Assembly (NCBI GenBank): GCA_964574395.1
Contig: CAZNNL010000003.1
Span: forward strand, 1-63,963
Source of the DNA: JAXGQD01 sp964574395
GTDB taxonomy: Bacteria; Bacillota; Clostridia; Saccharofermentanales; Fastidiosipilaceae
Direction: 5' to 3'
Length of the DNA: 63,963 bases
Part shown: in pieces, positions 26,012-34,689 of the stretch
Position numbering within the stretch: the first letter of the stretch is position 1
Layout of the letters: the number at the start of each line of letters is the position of its first letter
Translations under genes and position numbers: made by a program
Notes under the pieces: generated by a model
Seen by the model: the letters and a program-made list of their open reading frames with translations, nothing else
Databases searched by the model: none
Told to the model about the DNA's origin: nothing

Positions 26012-26980
26012 TTACAAGCAGCGTTCCTTAATTGGGAACCCTGGAGGCAAGATGGCTTTGAGGTCTTCGCTTTGCTTATAAATAGAGGGGTTTCGCAATG
26101 CATCCGCACTATTGAGCAGAAACAACTCATCGCAGATGGGTAATACTTGCTGCAATAATTTTGGTGTAGATTTTGAGCAAAGCACCAGGGCACAATCGTT
26201 GGTGTCTTGTCTTTTAATCACTGTCTTCAGCAGTGCTAACAGCTGCCTAACGGCAACGATAGAAGCATGATCGGCATGCCAGTTACTTGCGGCTGGAATA
26301 AAACTTAATATACCTGACTTTGTTGTCGGAAAGAGGTAGGGGAAAAGTTGTTCAGCTTGTAGAACCTCTCTGCCAAGGCGCATGAGTAAAGATGCAAGAT
26401 CAGAACCTTCACTAGGCGTACTCAGTTTCGCTTTCAGAGAGATTGTGTTGTCTATAGATGTAAACGGAAGCACGAGCGTTCGAATGCCTGCTTGAAAATT
26501 ATGTGCGAAAAGCTCGTCCAAGTATGCATTTAAACTACGACCGTACAAATCAGAAACGAGTGCGAACATTTTTTTACTCTGCATATTAAATACTATCGAA
26601 TCTTGTCGCGTTCTTCCTAAGATAGAGCGTAACTCGAATTCTATTGCTTTGGTATCTAAACGATAGACTTCAGCCGTGCCAGTCTCCTTACTTTCTCGTG
26701 CTAAATCTAAAGCGGGTAAATTGACGTGAAAGATATCCTGGTAGAGTGGTTGCTCTCTCAAAATTAGGCTTTGGCACGACCAAGTGGGCGTCCAATCGGG
26801 AAACTGATCTGCACTATATATGATTGCTTTAGGCAGGGGTGATAAACTACTTGTGAACCTATAAAGTTCTTTTAAGTTGCTCATTGGTCTCCAGATGAGC
26901 GTGGGAAATTTCACCTGCAAGTGCTTACTAAGTGCTTTGGCAAAACTTTGTTCTCTGTCCAATACTATTACATGTTCCAT
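26012..26980 (-). CDS. TadZ/CpaE-like protein without a P-loop
   Basis: A 322-residue protein at the head of the Tad operon, in the position of tadZ/cpaE. The N-terminal part resembles an atypical receiver (EHVIVLDREQSFAKALSKHL). The C-terminal part follows the MinD/ParA-like order of TadZ, but where GGxGKT is expected it reads SDLYGRSLNAYL, so ATP binding is probably lost. The ATG at 26980 lies seven bases after GGAGGT; an in-frame TTG at 26995 overlaps that site. TadZ proteins place the pilus machinery at a cell site. The assignment rests on gene order and weak resemblance. Confidence 0.55.
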   Translation of the reverse strand: MEHVIVLDREQSFAKALSKHLQVKFPTLIWRPMSNLKELYRFTSSLSPLPKAIIYSADQFPDWTPTWSCQSLILREQPLYQDIFHVNLPALDLARESKETGTAEVYRLDTKAIEFELRSILGRTRQDSIVFNMQSKKMFALVSDLYGRSLNAYLDELFAHNFQAGIRTLVLPFTSIDNTISLKAKLSTPSEGSDLASLLMRLGREVLQAEQLFPYLFPTTKSGILSFIPAASNWHADHASIVAVRQLLALLKTVIKRQDTNDCALVLCSKSTPKLLQQVLPICDELFLLNSADALRNPSIYKQSEDLKAILPPGFPIKERCL

Positions 26981-27117
26981 ATTTATTACCTCCAAAGTTC
27001 AGCATAGCTTTCAGTTTTCGTGAATAGAAAAGAATCGTTCGACAAAATTGTGTAAAACTTCGCAATCTACTACTAAAACCCAATACCTACGCTTACTAAC
27101 ACTAAGTGCAGTCCAGC

Positions 27118-27146
27118 TTGACAAGCGTTACAATGCGTGTTCAAAT
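27118..27146 (+). promoter_or_regulatory. Promoter of the thiamin salvage operon
   Basis: TTGACA (27118-27123), a 17-base spacer and TCAAAT (27141-27146) lie just upstream of the TPP riboswitch. The -35 is perfect and the -10 matches four of six bases. Confidence 0.5.
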
Positions 27147-27154
27147 AAAACAAA

Positions 27155-27243
27155 AAACAGGGGAGCTTGTTAGCAGGCTGAGAGTAAGTCACCAGACTTA
27201 GACCCTATAACCTGATGTGGGTAATGCCAACGTAGGAAGTTAT
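27155..27243 (+). promoter_or_regulatory. TPP (THI-box) riboswitch
   Basis: The conserved parts of the thiamin pyrophosphate aptamer are all present: GGGGAGC, GGCTGAGA, ACCCTATAACCTGAT, GGGTAATGCCA and CGTAGGAAGT. It precedes cytX-thiM-thiE-thiW-thiD and should shut the operon down when TPP is plentiful. A hairpin with a T-run follows, so control is probably by termination. Confidence 0.95.
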
Positions 27244-27257
27244 AGATACTTTTGACG

Positions 27258-27289
27258 ACGTGTTATCTCTTGGGGAAAGCACGTTTTTT
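27258..27289 (+). terminator. Riboswitch expression-platform terminator
   Basis: ACGTG (27258-27262) can pair with CACGT (27280-27284), with a partly paired interior, and is followed by six T. Its place between aptamer and cytX fits a TPP-controlled terminator. The stem is short. Confidence 0.5.
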
Positions 27290-27339
27290 CATGTCTAGCG
27301 AGAGAAGAAAAAACGGGAAGAAACAGGAGGAAAACAAGA

Positions 27340-28542
27340 TTGGAAACAACTGAAAAACGTGAAGCAAGAGGGCAGATTTTTTCTCATAGCTTAATTTGGT
27401 TTGGTGCAGCCGTCTCAATAGCAGAAATATTGACGGGTACACTCTTAGCACCTTTAGGCTTCAAAAAGGCACTATTGGCCATTATTATCGGGCACCTAAA
27501 TGGCTGCACACTTTTTTATTTTGCGGCACTCATAGGCGCCAAGACAGAAAAAAGTGCGATGGAAACAGTCAAACTTTCATTTGGCGAGAAAGGTGCTCAT
27601 CTTTTCTCTATACTAAACGTTTTACAACTACTAGGTTGGACAGCCGTCATGATAATTTCTGGAGCGGCAGCGGCTCAGGCACTTTTGCCTTTAGTCGGTA
27701 CCTGGATTTGGGTTCTTGTCATAGCTGTTCTGATACTTTTATGGTTGCTTCTTGGCGCTAAAAGCCTGACAAAACTCAACACCGTCGTGATGGCGGCACT
27801 CTTTGCGCTTACCGTAGTGCTTAGTTTGCAGGTCTTTAAAGGAAGTATGGCTCCCAGTACTAGCGGCACGATGAGTTTCGGTGTCGCCATAGAATTATCT
27901 GCGGTCATGCCCCTATCCTGGCTTCCTTTGGTCTCAGACTATACCCGTCATGCGAAACGTAAGAAGGCGCTATCTTTCACAAGCACTGCTGTCTATTTTT
28001 TCGCCAGTTGTTGGATGTATGTGATTGGTATAGGCGTGGCTTTATTTAGTGGGCAAAACGACATCACCCAAATCATGATTAGCTCTGGTTTAGGCATAGC
28101 AGGCCTACTCATCATCATTCTCTCCACCGTCACGACCACCTTCCTGGACGTATATTCAGGTGGGGTAAGCGCAGCGGCTATTAGCAAGAAAATTCCGGAA
28201 AAGAAAGCAGCCTTAGTCGTTGCCCTACTAGGAACCTTGCTCGCACTCTTTTCGCCCATGTCACAGTATGAAAACTTTCTCTACCTGATCGGCTCCGTTT
28301 TCGCCCCAATGATTGCCGTACAAATAGTTGACATGTTTATGCTAGGAGGCTTTAAGAGAAGCCAGGGAGGAATATCGACTGCCTTTCATCTCCCCAACCT
28401 ACTTGCTTGGGCAATAGGTTTTATTATCTATCGCATTTTTATCGTGATCGACTTACCCATCGGGAATACTTTACCCGTGATGCTATTAACAGGATTACTT
28501 AGTTTTGCCATCAATAAAATACTGCCGAGAAAAACAGCATGA
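27340..28542 (+). CDS. cytX: Hydroxymethylpyrimidine transporter CytX (NCS1 family)
   Basis: A 400-residue permease with about twelve membrane segments, of the nucleobase:cation symporter-1 family. The riboswitch and the thi genes identify it as the CytX type, thought to import HMP, the pyrimidine half of thiamin. Family features include FGAAVSIAEILTGTLLAPLG at the start and the PLSWLPLVSDYTRHAKRKK loop. It begins with TTG nine bases after AGGAGG. The stop overlaps the thiM start (ATGA). Confidence 0.88.
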   Translation: METTEKREARGQIFSHSLIWFGAAVSIAEILTGTLLAPLGFKKALLAIIIGHLNGCTLFYFAALIGAKTEKSAMETVKLSFGEKGAHLFSILNVLQLLGWTAVMIISGAAAAQALLPLVGTWIWVLVIAVLILLWLLLGAKSLTKLNTVVMAALFALTVVLSLQVFKGSMAPSTSGTMSFGVAIELSAVMPLSWLPLVSDYTRHAKRKKALSFTSTAVYFFASCWMYVIGIGVALFSGQNDITQIMISSGLGIAGLLIIILSTVTTTFLDVYSGGVSAAAISKKIPEKKAALVVALLGTLLALFSPMSQYENFLYLIGSVFAPMIAVQIVDMFMLGGFKRSQGGISTAFHLPNLLAWAIGFIIYRIFIVIDLPIGNTLPVMLLTGLLSFAINKILPRKTA

Positions 28543-29268
28543 TAGAAAAAATCTACCAAAACGTTTTAGACAAAGCACAAATCATCCATTGTATTAGCAA
28601 TGCCGTGACCGCCAATGATTTGGCGAACGTGCTGCTTGCCGTGGGATCTTCACCAATCATGGCGGAGGCAATAGAGGAAGTAGAGGAAGTGACGGCACAG
28701 AGTGCTGGTTTGAATCTTAATCTCGGTGTTTTGTCCCACGATCGTTTGGAGGCGATGTGTATGGCTGGCAAAACCGCCAACCGCCTCTCGCTCCCCCTTG
28801 TCATAGATTTAGTTGGCATTGGCGTTTCGGCTTTTCGCAGTCAGTCAGCCCAGCGCCTGTTAAGAGACGTGAAGCCCACCGTTCTAAGAGGCAATTGGTC
28901 TGAGTTTCAACACTTGCTAGAACGCGAAACAAGCACATCTGGCGTTGATGCACCGTCGGTTTTACNNNNNNNNNNNNNNNNNNNNNNNNNNNNNNNNNNN
29001 NNNNNNNNNNNNNNNNNNNNNNNNNNNNNNNNNNNNNNNNNNNNNNNNNNNNNNNNNNNNNNNNNAGCACGTGTCTATGTCTGTAGGCGAATTGGAGGCC
29101 AGCGTTGCTGCTTTTTGTCTTTTTGGGCTTTGTGGCGAAAAAGCATTTGAACGCATGGCAAGCGAAAACAAGGGTAGTGGAAGCTATCGTACTTATCTAA
29201 TTGACGCACTTTCGCTAACAAGCGCAGCAGAACTTAAGCAAGGGGCTCAGTATGAGCGCTACATCTGA
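28539..29268 (+). CDS. thiM: Hydroxyethylthiazole kinase, interrupted by an assembly gap
   Basis: ThiM phosphorylates the thiazole half of thiamin. The N-terminal 142 residues (IHCISNAVTANDLANVLLAVGSSP, NLGVLS, LPLVIDLVGIGVSAFR, VLRGNWSEF) and the last 66 residues (VSMSVGELEASVAAF ... GSYRTYLIDAL) lie on either side of 100 N. The two parts are in different frames only because the gap length is arbitrary. ThiM proteins are about 265-270 residues, so I estimate that roughly 60 residues are missing, including the catalytic Cys loop. There is no sign that the gene is broken in the organism. Confidence 0.9.
28966..29065. other. Assembly gap of 100 N
   Basis: Exactly 100 unknown bases inside thiM, a conventional scaffold spacer. 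The real missing length is probably nearer 180 bases, judged from the length of ThiM proteins. Confidence 0.99.
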
Positions 29269-29282
29269 GGAAGGATAACACA

Positions 29283-29984
29283 GTGGATATTAATAATAAG
29301 ATAAAGAATTTCGGTCCAGACCAATGCTTGCTTTACGCAATAAGTGAAGACTATTCACAGCTGGATAAATCGGATTCAGTGGGTCTGGCACGCATTGAAC
29401 AGGTACAAGCGGCTTTGGATGGTGGAATCACAATGCTGCAGATACGTATCAAGTCGAGTGGTTTTGCCAAAGAAAAAGAGACCGTAAATCTGCTACGAGA
29501 AATCCGAGACAAATGTAGACAATATGCAGTGCCTTTCATCATCAATGATTATGTGGATTTGGCCGTTGAGCTAGATGCGGATGGCGTGCACTTGGGCGTG
29601 GATGATATGCCGCTAGCTGAGGCAAGAAAACTTCTAGGGGCTGAAAAAGTCATCGGTGTTACGATGAAAACCGTTGCGGGTGCGCTTGAAGCGCAGAGCG
29701 AGGGGGCCGATTATTTGGGGGTGGGAGCAGTATTTCCAACGCAAACCAAAGCTAATACATCAGCAATGCCCTTGGAGAAACTAAGAAAAATTTGTCGCAG
29801 CGTTGATATCCCGGTTGTCGCTATTGGCGGCATCACTGCTGAGAATATGGAAGTTCTTGTGGGGACCGGAATAGCCGGTGTAGCTCTTGTATCAGGGGTT
29901 TTCTCTGCGCCTGACGTTAAACGGAACACAGCAAAGCTGGCGTCGGATACACGACGATTTTTTCGAGAAGGTAAGAAGAGGTAA
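29283..29984 (+). CDS. thiE: Thiamin-phosphate synthase
   Basis: A 233-residue TIM-barrel enzyme that joins HMP-pyrophosphate with thiazole phosphate to give thiamin phosphate. It has the pyrophosphate- and substrate-binding motifs LQIRIKSSGF, PFIINDYVDLAVELDADGVHLG, GADYLGVGAVFPTQTK and VVAIGGI. It starts with GTG after GAGGAAGG. The substrates come from ThiD and ThiM of the same operon. Confidence 0.96.
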   Translation: MDINNKIKNFGPDQCLLYAISEDYSQLDKSDSVGLARIEQVQAALDGGITMLQIRIKSSGFAKEKETVNLLREIRDKCRQYAVPFIINDYVDLAVELDADGVHLGVDDMPLAEARKLLGAEKVIGVTMKTVAGALEAQSEGADYLGVGAVFPTQTKANTSAMPLEKLRKICRSVDIPVVAIGGITAENMEVLVGTGIAGVALVSGVFSAPDVKRNTAKLASDTRRFFREGKKR

Positions 29985-29989
29985 GAGTA

Positions 29990-30523
29990 ATGAACAATAA
30001 CTTAGAGTTAAATACGAAAAATGAAATAAAACGACTTAGTCTCGCAGGCGTTTTAATTGCGGTAGGGATTGCTGCATCACCACTGCATATTCCGGTGGGC
30101 ATGTCCAAATGTTTTCCCGTTCAGCATTTTATTAATGTGCTTGCTGCCGTGTTTTTAGGTCCGCTTTACGCTGTGGGCATGGCCTTCGTCACCAGCTTGT
30201 TTCGGGTTTTACTTGGTACGGGAAGTCTTCTAGCTTTTCCTGGTAGTATGTTTGGCGCATTACTCGCAGGTTTATTTTATAAATATTGGCAAAACCTTAA
30301 CACTGCCTACTTAGGCGAAGTTGTCGGCACTGGACTTCTAGGCAGCCTAGCTGCTTATCCCGTCGCGCTCTTGCTCATGGGAAACGAGAAGGCGGCCATC
30401 TTTGGCTATGTGCTTCCTTTTGCCATCAGTACTTTGGGAGGGACGCTCATCGCAGCAGTATTAATCACCGCTCTTAAACGCGTGCCATTAATCAAAGAAA
30501 GCCTTAATGGAGGAGTAAAATGA
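29990..30523 (+). CDS. thiW: ThiW, substrate-binding (S) subunit of an ECF transporter
   Basis: A 177-residue membrane protein with about five to six segments. Its start (RLSLAGVLIAVGIAASPLHIPVGMSKCFPVQH) and length match ThiW, the S component believed to import the thiazole precursor. It would borrow the shared ECF energising module (two ATPases and a T protein), which is not in this window. It lies five bases after thiE, and its stop overlaps thiD. Finding both cytX and thiW suggests that the cell scavenges both halves of thiamin. Confidence 0.9.
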   Translation: MNNNLELNTKNEIKRLSLAGVLIAVGIAASPLHIPVGMSKCFPVQHFINVLAAVFLGPLYAVGMAFVTSLFRVLLGTGSLLAFPGSMFGALLAGLFYKYWQNLNTAYLGEVVGTGLLGSLAAYPVALLLMGNEKAAIFGYVLPFAISTLGGTLIAAVLITALKRVPLIKESLNGGVK

Positions 30524-31305
30524 AAAGCGTTTTAAGTATTGCAGGTTCAGATTGCAGTGGTGGCGCAGGTATTCAAGCAGACATCAAGACCATAAGCGCG
30601 CATAAACTTTATGCGATGACGGCCATTACGGCTCTCACTGCACAAAATACGAGGGGTGTTTTTGGTGTAGTCGAAACTTCGCCTACGTTTGTAGCAGAAC
30701 AGATAGACGCTGTATTTGAGGATATCGTGCCCGATGCCATAAAAATCGGCATGGTTTCCAATCCAGAAATTATTGAAGTGATTTGCCAAAAGCTTCAGCA
30801 GTACCGAGCGACTAATGTTGTAGTCGACCCTGTTATGGTTGCGACAAGTGGTAGTCGCTTGATGCAAGATGGTGCTGTCAGAATCTTGATAGAAAAACTT
30901 TTACCCTTAGCCAAAGTTATTACGCCCAATCTTGCCGAGGCGGAAGTATTGTTGGGGCGTTCCATAAGTCAAGCTGCTGAGATGCCCGATGCAGCTGCGG
31001 AGATTTCGAGACGTTGCAGCACTGCTGTCTTGGTAAAAGGTGGGCATTTAAGTGACAGCGCTGACGATCTTTTGTGGGTAGATGGCAGTGCCCATTGGTT
31101 TAGGGGAGAGCGGATAGATAATCCTAATACGCATGGCACAGGATGCACGCTTTCTTCTGCCATCGCTTGTGGTCTAGCCCAAGGCCATGGACTAGCCGAG
31201 AGCATAGCAGCTGCGAAAGCGTATGTGCGCGGAGCACTACGTGCAGATTTAAATCTTGGCCATGGCTCTGGTCCTCTAAATCATATGTATAGGATAGTCG
31301 TTTAA
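30520..31305 (+). CDS. thiD: Hydroxymethylpyrimidine/phosphomethylpyrimidine kinase
   Basis: A 261-residue ribokinase-fold enzyme that phosphorylates HMP twice to HMP-PP. Key parts are SIAGSDCSGGAGIQADIKT at the start, VVVDPVMVATSG, VITPNLAEAEVLLG, VLVKGGHL and the catalytic NTHGTGCTLSSAIA near residue 205. The ATG overlaps the thiW stop. No thiC, thiG or thiH is present, so this operon is for salvage. Confidence 0.97.
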   Translation: MKSVLSIAGSDCSGGAGIQADIKTISAHKLYAMTAITALTAQNTRGVFGVVETSPTFVAEQIDAVFEDIVPDAIKIGMVSNPEIIEVICQKLQQYRATNVVVDPVMVATSGSRLMQDGAVRILIEKLLPLAKVITPNLAEAEVLLGRSISQAAEMPDAAAEISRRCSTAVLVKGGHLSDSADDLLWVDGSAHWFRGERIDNPNTHGTGCTLSSAIACGLAQGHGLAESIAAAKAYVRGALRADLNLGHGSGPLNHMYRIVV

Positions 31306-31333
31306 GCTTCGCGTGGGGCGGACAGTCTCGCGC

Positions 31334-31362
31334 TTGAAAGACCAGCTTTGCTGTGCTAGCAT
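31334..31362 (+). promoter_or_regulatory. Promoter of metK
   Basis: TTGAAA (31334-31339), a 17-base spacer and TAGCAT (31357-31362) with an extended TGC before the -10. It is placed about 20 bases ahead of the SAM riboswitch. Confidence 0.45.
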
Positions 31363-31380
31363 GTACGTAATTGAATAGCA

Positions 31381-31476
31381 CTTATCAAGAGAGACGGAGG
31401 GATTCGGCCCTATGAAGTCCGGCAACCGGCCACATGGCAGCGGTGCCAAGTCCGACAGCATTGCCTGAGAGATGAG
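31381..31476 (+). promoter_or_regulatory. SAM-I (S-box) riboswitch
   Basis: The S-box core is complete: CTTATCAAGAGAG, GGAGGGA, GGCCCTATGAAGTCCGGCAACC, GGTGCCAAGTCC and the closing GAGATGAG, which pairs with CTTATC to form P1. It controls metK, whose product is the ligand. Confidence 0.96.
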
Positions 31477-31490
31477 GTTTTTACGATAAT

Positions 31491-31523
31491 GTCGTGTCTA
31501 CAGGTTGTAGAGACGGCTTTTTT
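31491..31523 (+). terminator. Terminator of the SAM riboswitch
   Basis: GTCGTGTCTAC pairs with GTAGAGACGGC (one mismatch and one G-T pair) around a five-base loop and is followed by six T. With SAM bound it should stop transcription before metK. Confidence 0.88.
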
Positions 31524-31580
31524 AATCTGAAAAACAGGGCAGCATAGACTAATGCAGCCAGAGAGATATGAGGTACGAAC

Positions 31581-32783
31581 ATGGACAAACAAGATAGAAC
31601 GAAAAGACTTTTTTCTTCCGAATCAGTTACGGAAGGTCACCCCGATAAACTGTGCGACCAGATTTCGGATGCGATTTTGGATGAAATTCTGAGACAAGAT
31701 CCGCAGGCGCGCGTTGCTTGCGAGACGATATGTACGACAGGCTTTGTGTTTGTTACTGGTGAGGTAACGACCGAGGCGTATGTCGATATTCAAAATGTCG
31801 TGCGCAAGACGGTTAGAGATATTGGTTACGACCGCGCGAAGTATGGTTTTGATGCGGATACTTGTGCCGTCTTAACTTCTATTAATGAGCAATCTCCAGA
31901 TATTGCACAAGGTGTAAACAAGGCTTTGGAACAGCGCATCGGAACAGAATCGGAAGCTGATTTACAAACGGGCGCTGGCGACCAAGGTATGATGTTTGGT
32001 TTTGCATGCGATGAAACAGAAAACCTCATGCCTCTGCCGATAGAGCTTGCGCACCAGGTCTGTAGGCAGTTAGCCAAAGTGCGCAAAGAAAAAACACTAC
32101 CCCTACTGAGACCCGACGGCAAAGCGCAAATAACTGTTGAGTATGAAGGATTTACTCCGGTACGCGTAGATACGATTGTCATTTCGACTCAGCATGACCC
32201 GCATTATACCGCTGAGGATTTACGTAAGGACCTTATTGATGAAGTAGTCGCTAAAGTTATTCCTCAAAACCTTTTAGATGATGATACCAAGATATATATC
32301 AATCCGACGGGCAGATTCGTTGTTGGTGGACCGCAAGGCGATTCAGGTTTGACGGGGCGGAAAATTATTGTCGATACCTATGGGGGTGTGGCAGCACATG
32401 GTGGCGGTTGTTTTTCTGGCAAAGACCCCACCAAAGTAGACCGTTCTGCTTCCTACGCAGCACGCTACATAGCTAAAAACCTTGTCGCCGCTGGAGCAGC
32501 AAGTCGTCTCCAAATTCAGTTGGCGTATTCCATCGGTATTGCGAAACCCGTTTCAATTAACATCGATAGCTATGGCACGGGTGTTGTTTCAGATGAAGCA
32601 TTAGTGGAGTTGGTTGAGAAAATCTTCCCGCTAACACCGGCAGCCATTATCCGATCCTTGGATTTACGCAGACCTATCTACAAACAAACCGCAAGTTATG
32701 GCCATTTCGGTCGCACAGACATCGATTTGCCTTGGGAACGCTTGGATAAAGTAGAGCTGGTCAAAGCAGAATTAGCTAAATGA
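31581..32783 (+). CDS. metK: S-adenosylmethionine synthetase
   Basis: A 400-residue enzyme making SAM from methionine and ATP. The motifs are intact: ESVTEGHPDKLCDQISDAILD, GAGDQGMMFGFACDET, the P-loop-like GGCFSGKDPTKVDRSASY and GHFGR near the end. Its leader is the S-box, so it is under SAM feedback. The stop overlaps the comF start (ATGA). Confidence 0.98.
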   Translation: MDKQDRTKRLFSSESVTEGHPDKLCDQISDAILDEILRQDPQARVACETICTTGFVFVTGEVTTEAYVDIQNVVRKTVRDIGYDRAKYGFDADTCAVLTSINEQSPDIAQGVNKALEQRIGTESEADLQTGAGDQGMMFGFACDETENLMPLPIELAHQVCRQLAKVRKEKTLPLLRPDGKAQITVEYEGFTPVRVDTIVISTQHDPHYTAEDLRKDLIDEVVAKVIPQNLLDDDTKIYINPTGRFVVGGPQGDSGLTGRKIIVDTYGGVAAHGGGCFSGKDPTKVDRSASYAARYIAKNLVAAGAASRLQIQLAYSIGIAKPVSINIDSYGTGVVSDEALVELVEKIFPLTPAAIIRSLDLRRPIYKQTASYGHFGRTDIDLPWERLDKVELVKAELAK

Positions 32784-33556
32784 TACACAAGGCTAGCCAA
32801 ATAGCAGTGATGGAGCGCCTGGGACAAAGTTTGTTCCCGGCGCTTTGTGTATCTTGTAAAAAAAGGATTTATAAGAAAAGTGCCTATAGTGATTTGTGTG
32901 AGAGATGTTGTGCGTTTTTACCGTGGCGGCGTGAGCATGAGAGGGTTTTGCCATTATTATCCTGGCGGTTTAAATTGCTCTTACCAAAAGATACCAGGTC
33001 AGCAGAAAAAGATGCCTTTTGTATTTGTGCCATGCATTATCAGGATCAAATTCCTTTTCTTTTGCGAGCGCTTAAATTTAATCAGATATTAGCGCATGCC
33101 AAACCGCTTGGTGAAATATTAGGAGTCTGTATAAAGCAAGAACTTACGCAGATGAAGAAAGAAGACTACTTGATAAGTTCTGTACCGCTTAGCCGAAAGC
33201 GTCAACGTCAGCGCTCCTATAATCAAGCGGCTGAGCTTGCGAAACATGCGGCAAGGCGAGCGGGTTTACCCTATCAAGAAATCTTGGAAAAGTATCAAGA
33301 TTCTCCAAGACAAAGTGAATTTGAATATCTGGAAAGACTAGAAAATGTAGCGGGAGTATATCGGGCGAAAACTGATTTACGTGGTCAAAATATTGTCCTT
33401 GTCGATGATATTTTGACATCAGGCGCTACTTTGTTTTCTGCAAGGCAAGCGGCTTTGGAAGCCGGTGCAAATAAGGTGATTTGTGCTGTTGTAGCAAGCA
33501 GTAGAAAGCAAGAAGTGCAGAGTTTCCCCAGACAAGTAAAATACTTTGATGATTGA
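32780..33556 (+). CDS. comF: ComF family phosphoribosyltransferase-like protein
   Basis: A 258-residue protein with an N-terminal zinc ribbon (CVSCKK ... DLCERC) and a C-terminal phosphoribosyltransferase fold with the PRPP loop IVLVDDILTSGATLFSA. The VPLSRKRQRQRSYNQAAELAK segment is typical of ComF/GntX. ComF is needed for DNA uptake in Bacillus and others, where it helps bring single-stranded DNA into the cell. This is the only classical competence gene in the window and matters for the octamer finding. It is coupled to metK by an ATGA overlap. Confidence 0.9.
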   Translation: MIHKASQIAVMERLGQSLFPALCVSCKKRIYKKSAYSDLCERCCAFLPWRREHERVLPLLSWRFKLLLPKDTRSAEKDAFCICAMHYQDQIPFLLRALKFNQILAHAKPLGEILGVCIKQELTQMKKEDYLISSVPLSRKRQRQRSYNQAAELAKHAARRAGLPYQEILEKYQDSPRQSEFEYLERLENVAGVYRAKTDLRGQNIVLVDDILTSGATLFSARQAALEAGANKVICAVVASSRKQEVQSFPRQVKYFDD

Positions 33557-33581
33557 ACTTTAAAGGCTCAATCGCTATACT
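33553..33581 (+). promoter_or_regulatory. Promoter of pta-ackA
   Basis: TTGAAC (33553-33558), exactly 17 bases, then TATACT (33576-33581). It begins within the last bases of comF and gives pta its own start. Confidence 0.65.
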
Positions 33582-33598
33582 ATTTTTAGATAAAATTG

Positions 33599-33621
33599 CG
33601 TTTAGGAATTGAATCTAAACG
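33599..33621. promoter_or_regulatory. Inverted repeat downstream of the pta promoter
   Basis: CGTTTAG and CTAAACG are perfect 7-base arms around a 9-base centre, about 10 bases after the expected transcription start. It may be an operator for a regulator of acetate metabolism or a hairpin at the mRNA 5' end. Confidence 0.4.
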
Positions 33622-33678
33622 TTAAATGTCTTTGTCTTTAAAAGTCCAAAATTTAATAAGCAGAAAGAAGGAATTTAC

Positions 33679-34668
33679 ATGAGCTTTATCGAGAATGTAA
33701 TGGGCAAAGCCCGTAACAACAGAAAAACAATTGTTTTACCGGAATCCTATGACATACGAACACTGGAAGCGACCGCTAAGATTTACGAAAAGGACATCGC
33801 AGATATCATTCTGATTGGCGATGCGGAAAAAATCAAAGAAGCCGCCGGCAGCTGGGATATCTCGAAAGCAGACATCGTAAATCCAGAGACCTTCCCTGCG
33901 TTTGAAGAATATGCGCATGCTTTTTTTGAACTGCGCAAACATAAGGGCATGACCATTGAAAAAGCTCGTGAAACACTTTTGAACCCACTCTTTTTTGGCG
34001 TGATGATGGTCAAGCAAGGCAAGGCCGATGGCATGGTTGCCGGCGCGGTGAACAGCACGGCCAATACTTTGAGACCTGCCTTACAGATTTTAAAGACAGC
34101 TCCGGGTACCAAACTGGTTTCCTCGTTCTTTGCGATGGATGTACCGAATTGTGAGATGGGACATGATGGCTTGTTTGTTTTTGCCGATTGTGGTCTCGTG
34201 GAAAACCCCGATGCGGACATGTTATCCGAAATTGCTTTGTCTTCAGCCGAGTCCTTCCGTCAACTAACAAATGCTGAGCCAAAAGTTGCCATGCTTTCTT
34301 ATTCCTCCATGGGCAGTGCCAAGAGCGAATTAACAGACAAAGTAATCGAAGCTACACGCTTAGCTAAAGAGAAAGCACCTGAGCTGGCCCTCGATGGGGA
34401 ACTGCAAGTGGATGCTGCGATAGTGGCCTCTGTTGGAAAATCTAAAGCTCCAGACAGTACAGTTGCAGGAAGCGCTAATGTGCTCGTTTTCCCTGACTTA
34501 AATGCAGGTAATATTGGCTACAAACTAGTACAACGTTTAGCCAAAGCGGAAGCTTACGGCCCCGTTACCCAAGGCATTGCACGTCCAGTAAATGATTTGT
34601 CCAGAGGTTGCGTAGCTGATGACATCGTCGGCGTCGTCGCCATCACAGCCGTTCAAGCACAAGCGTAA
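33679..34668 (+). CDS. pta: Phosphate acetyltransferase
   Basis: A 329-residue enzyme of the short Pta type that converts acetyl-CoA and phosphate to acetyl phosphate. Visible family parts include RKTIVLPESYDIRTLEAT, GMVAGAVNSTANTLRPALQI, MLSYSSMGSAKSELTDKV and the C-terminal VNDLSRGCVADDIVGVVAITA. It lies 21 bases before ackA and the pair yields ATP and acetate. Confidence 0.97.
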   Translation: MSFIENVMGKARNNRKTIVLPESYDIRTLEATAKIYEKDIADIILIGDAEKIKEAAGSWDISKADIVNPETFPAFEEYAHAFFELRKHKGMTIEKARETLLNPLFFGVMMVKQGKADGMVAGAVNSTANTLRPALQILKTAPGTKLVSSFFAMDVPNCEMGHDGLFVFADCGLVENPDADMLSEIALSSAESFRQLTNAEPKVAMLSYSSMGSAKSELTDKVIEATRLAKEKAPELALDGELQVDAAIVASVGKSKAPDSTVAGSANVLVFPDLNAGNIGYKLVQRLAKAEAYGPVTQGIARPVNDLSRGCVADDIVGVVAITAVQAQA

Positions 34669-34689
34669 TACAGAAAAAGAGGGAAAAAC

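Noticed and set aside
28539..29268. thiM as a frameshifted pseudogene
   Set aside because: The change of frame falls inside the run of 100 N, whose length is arbitrary; both flanks are good ThiM sequence.
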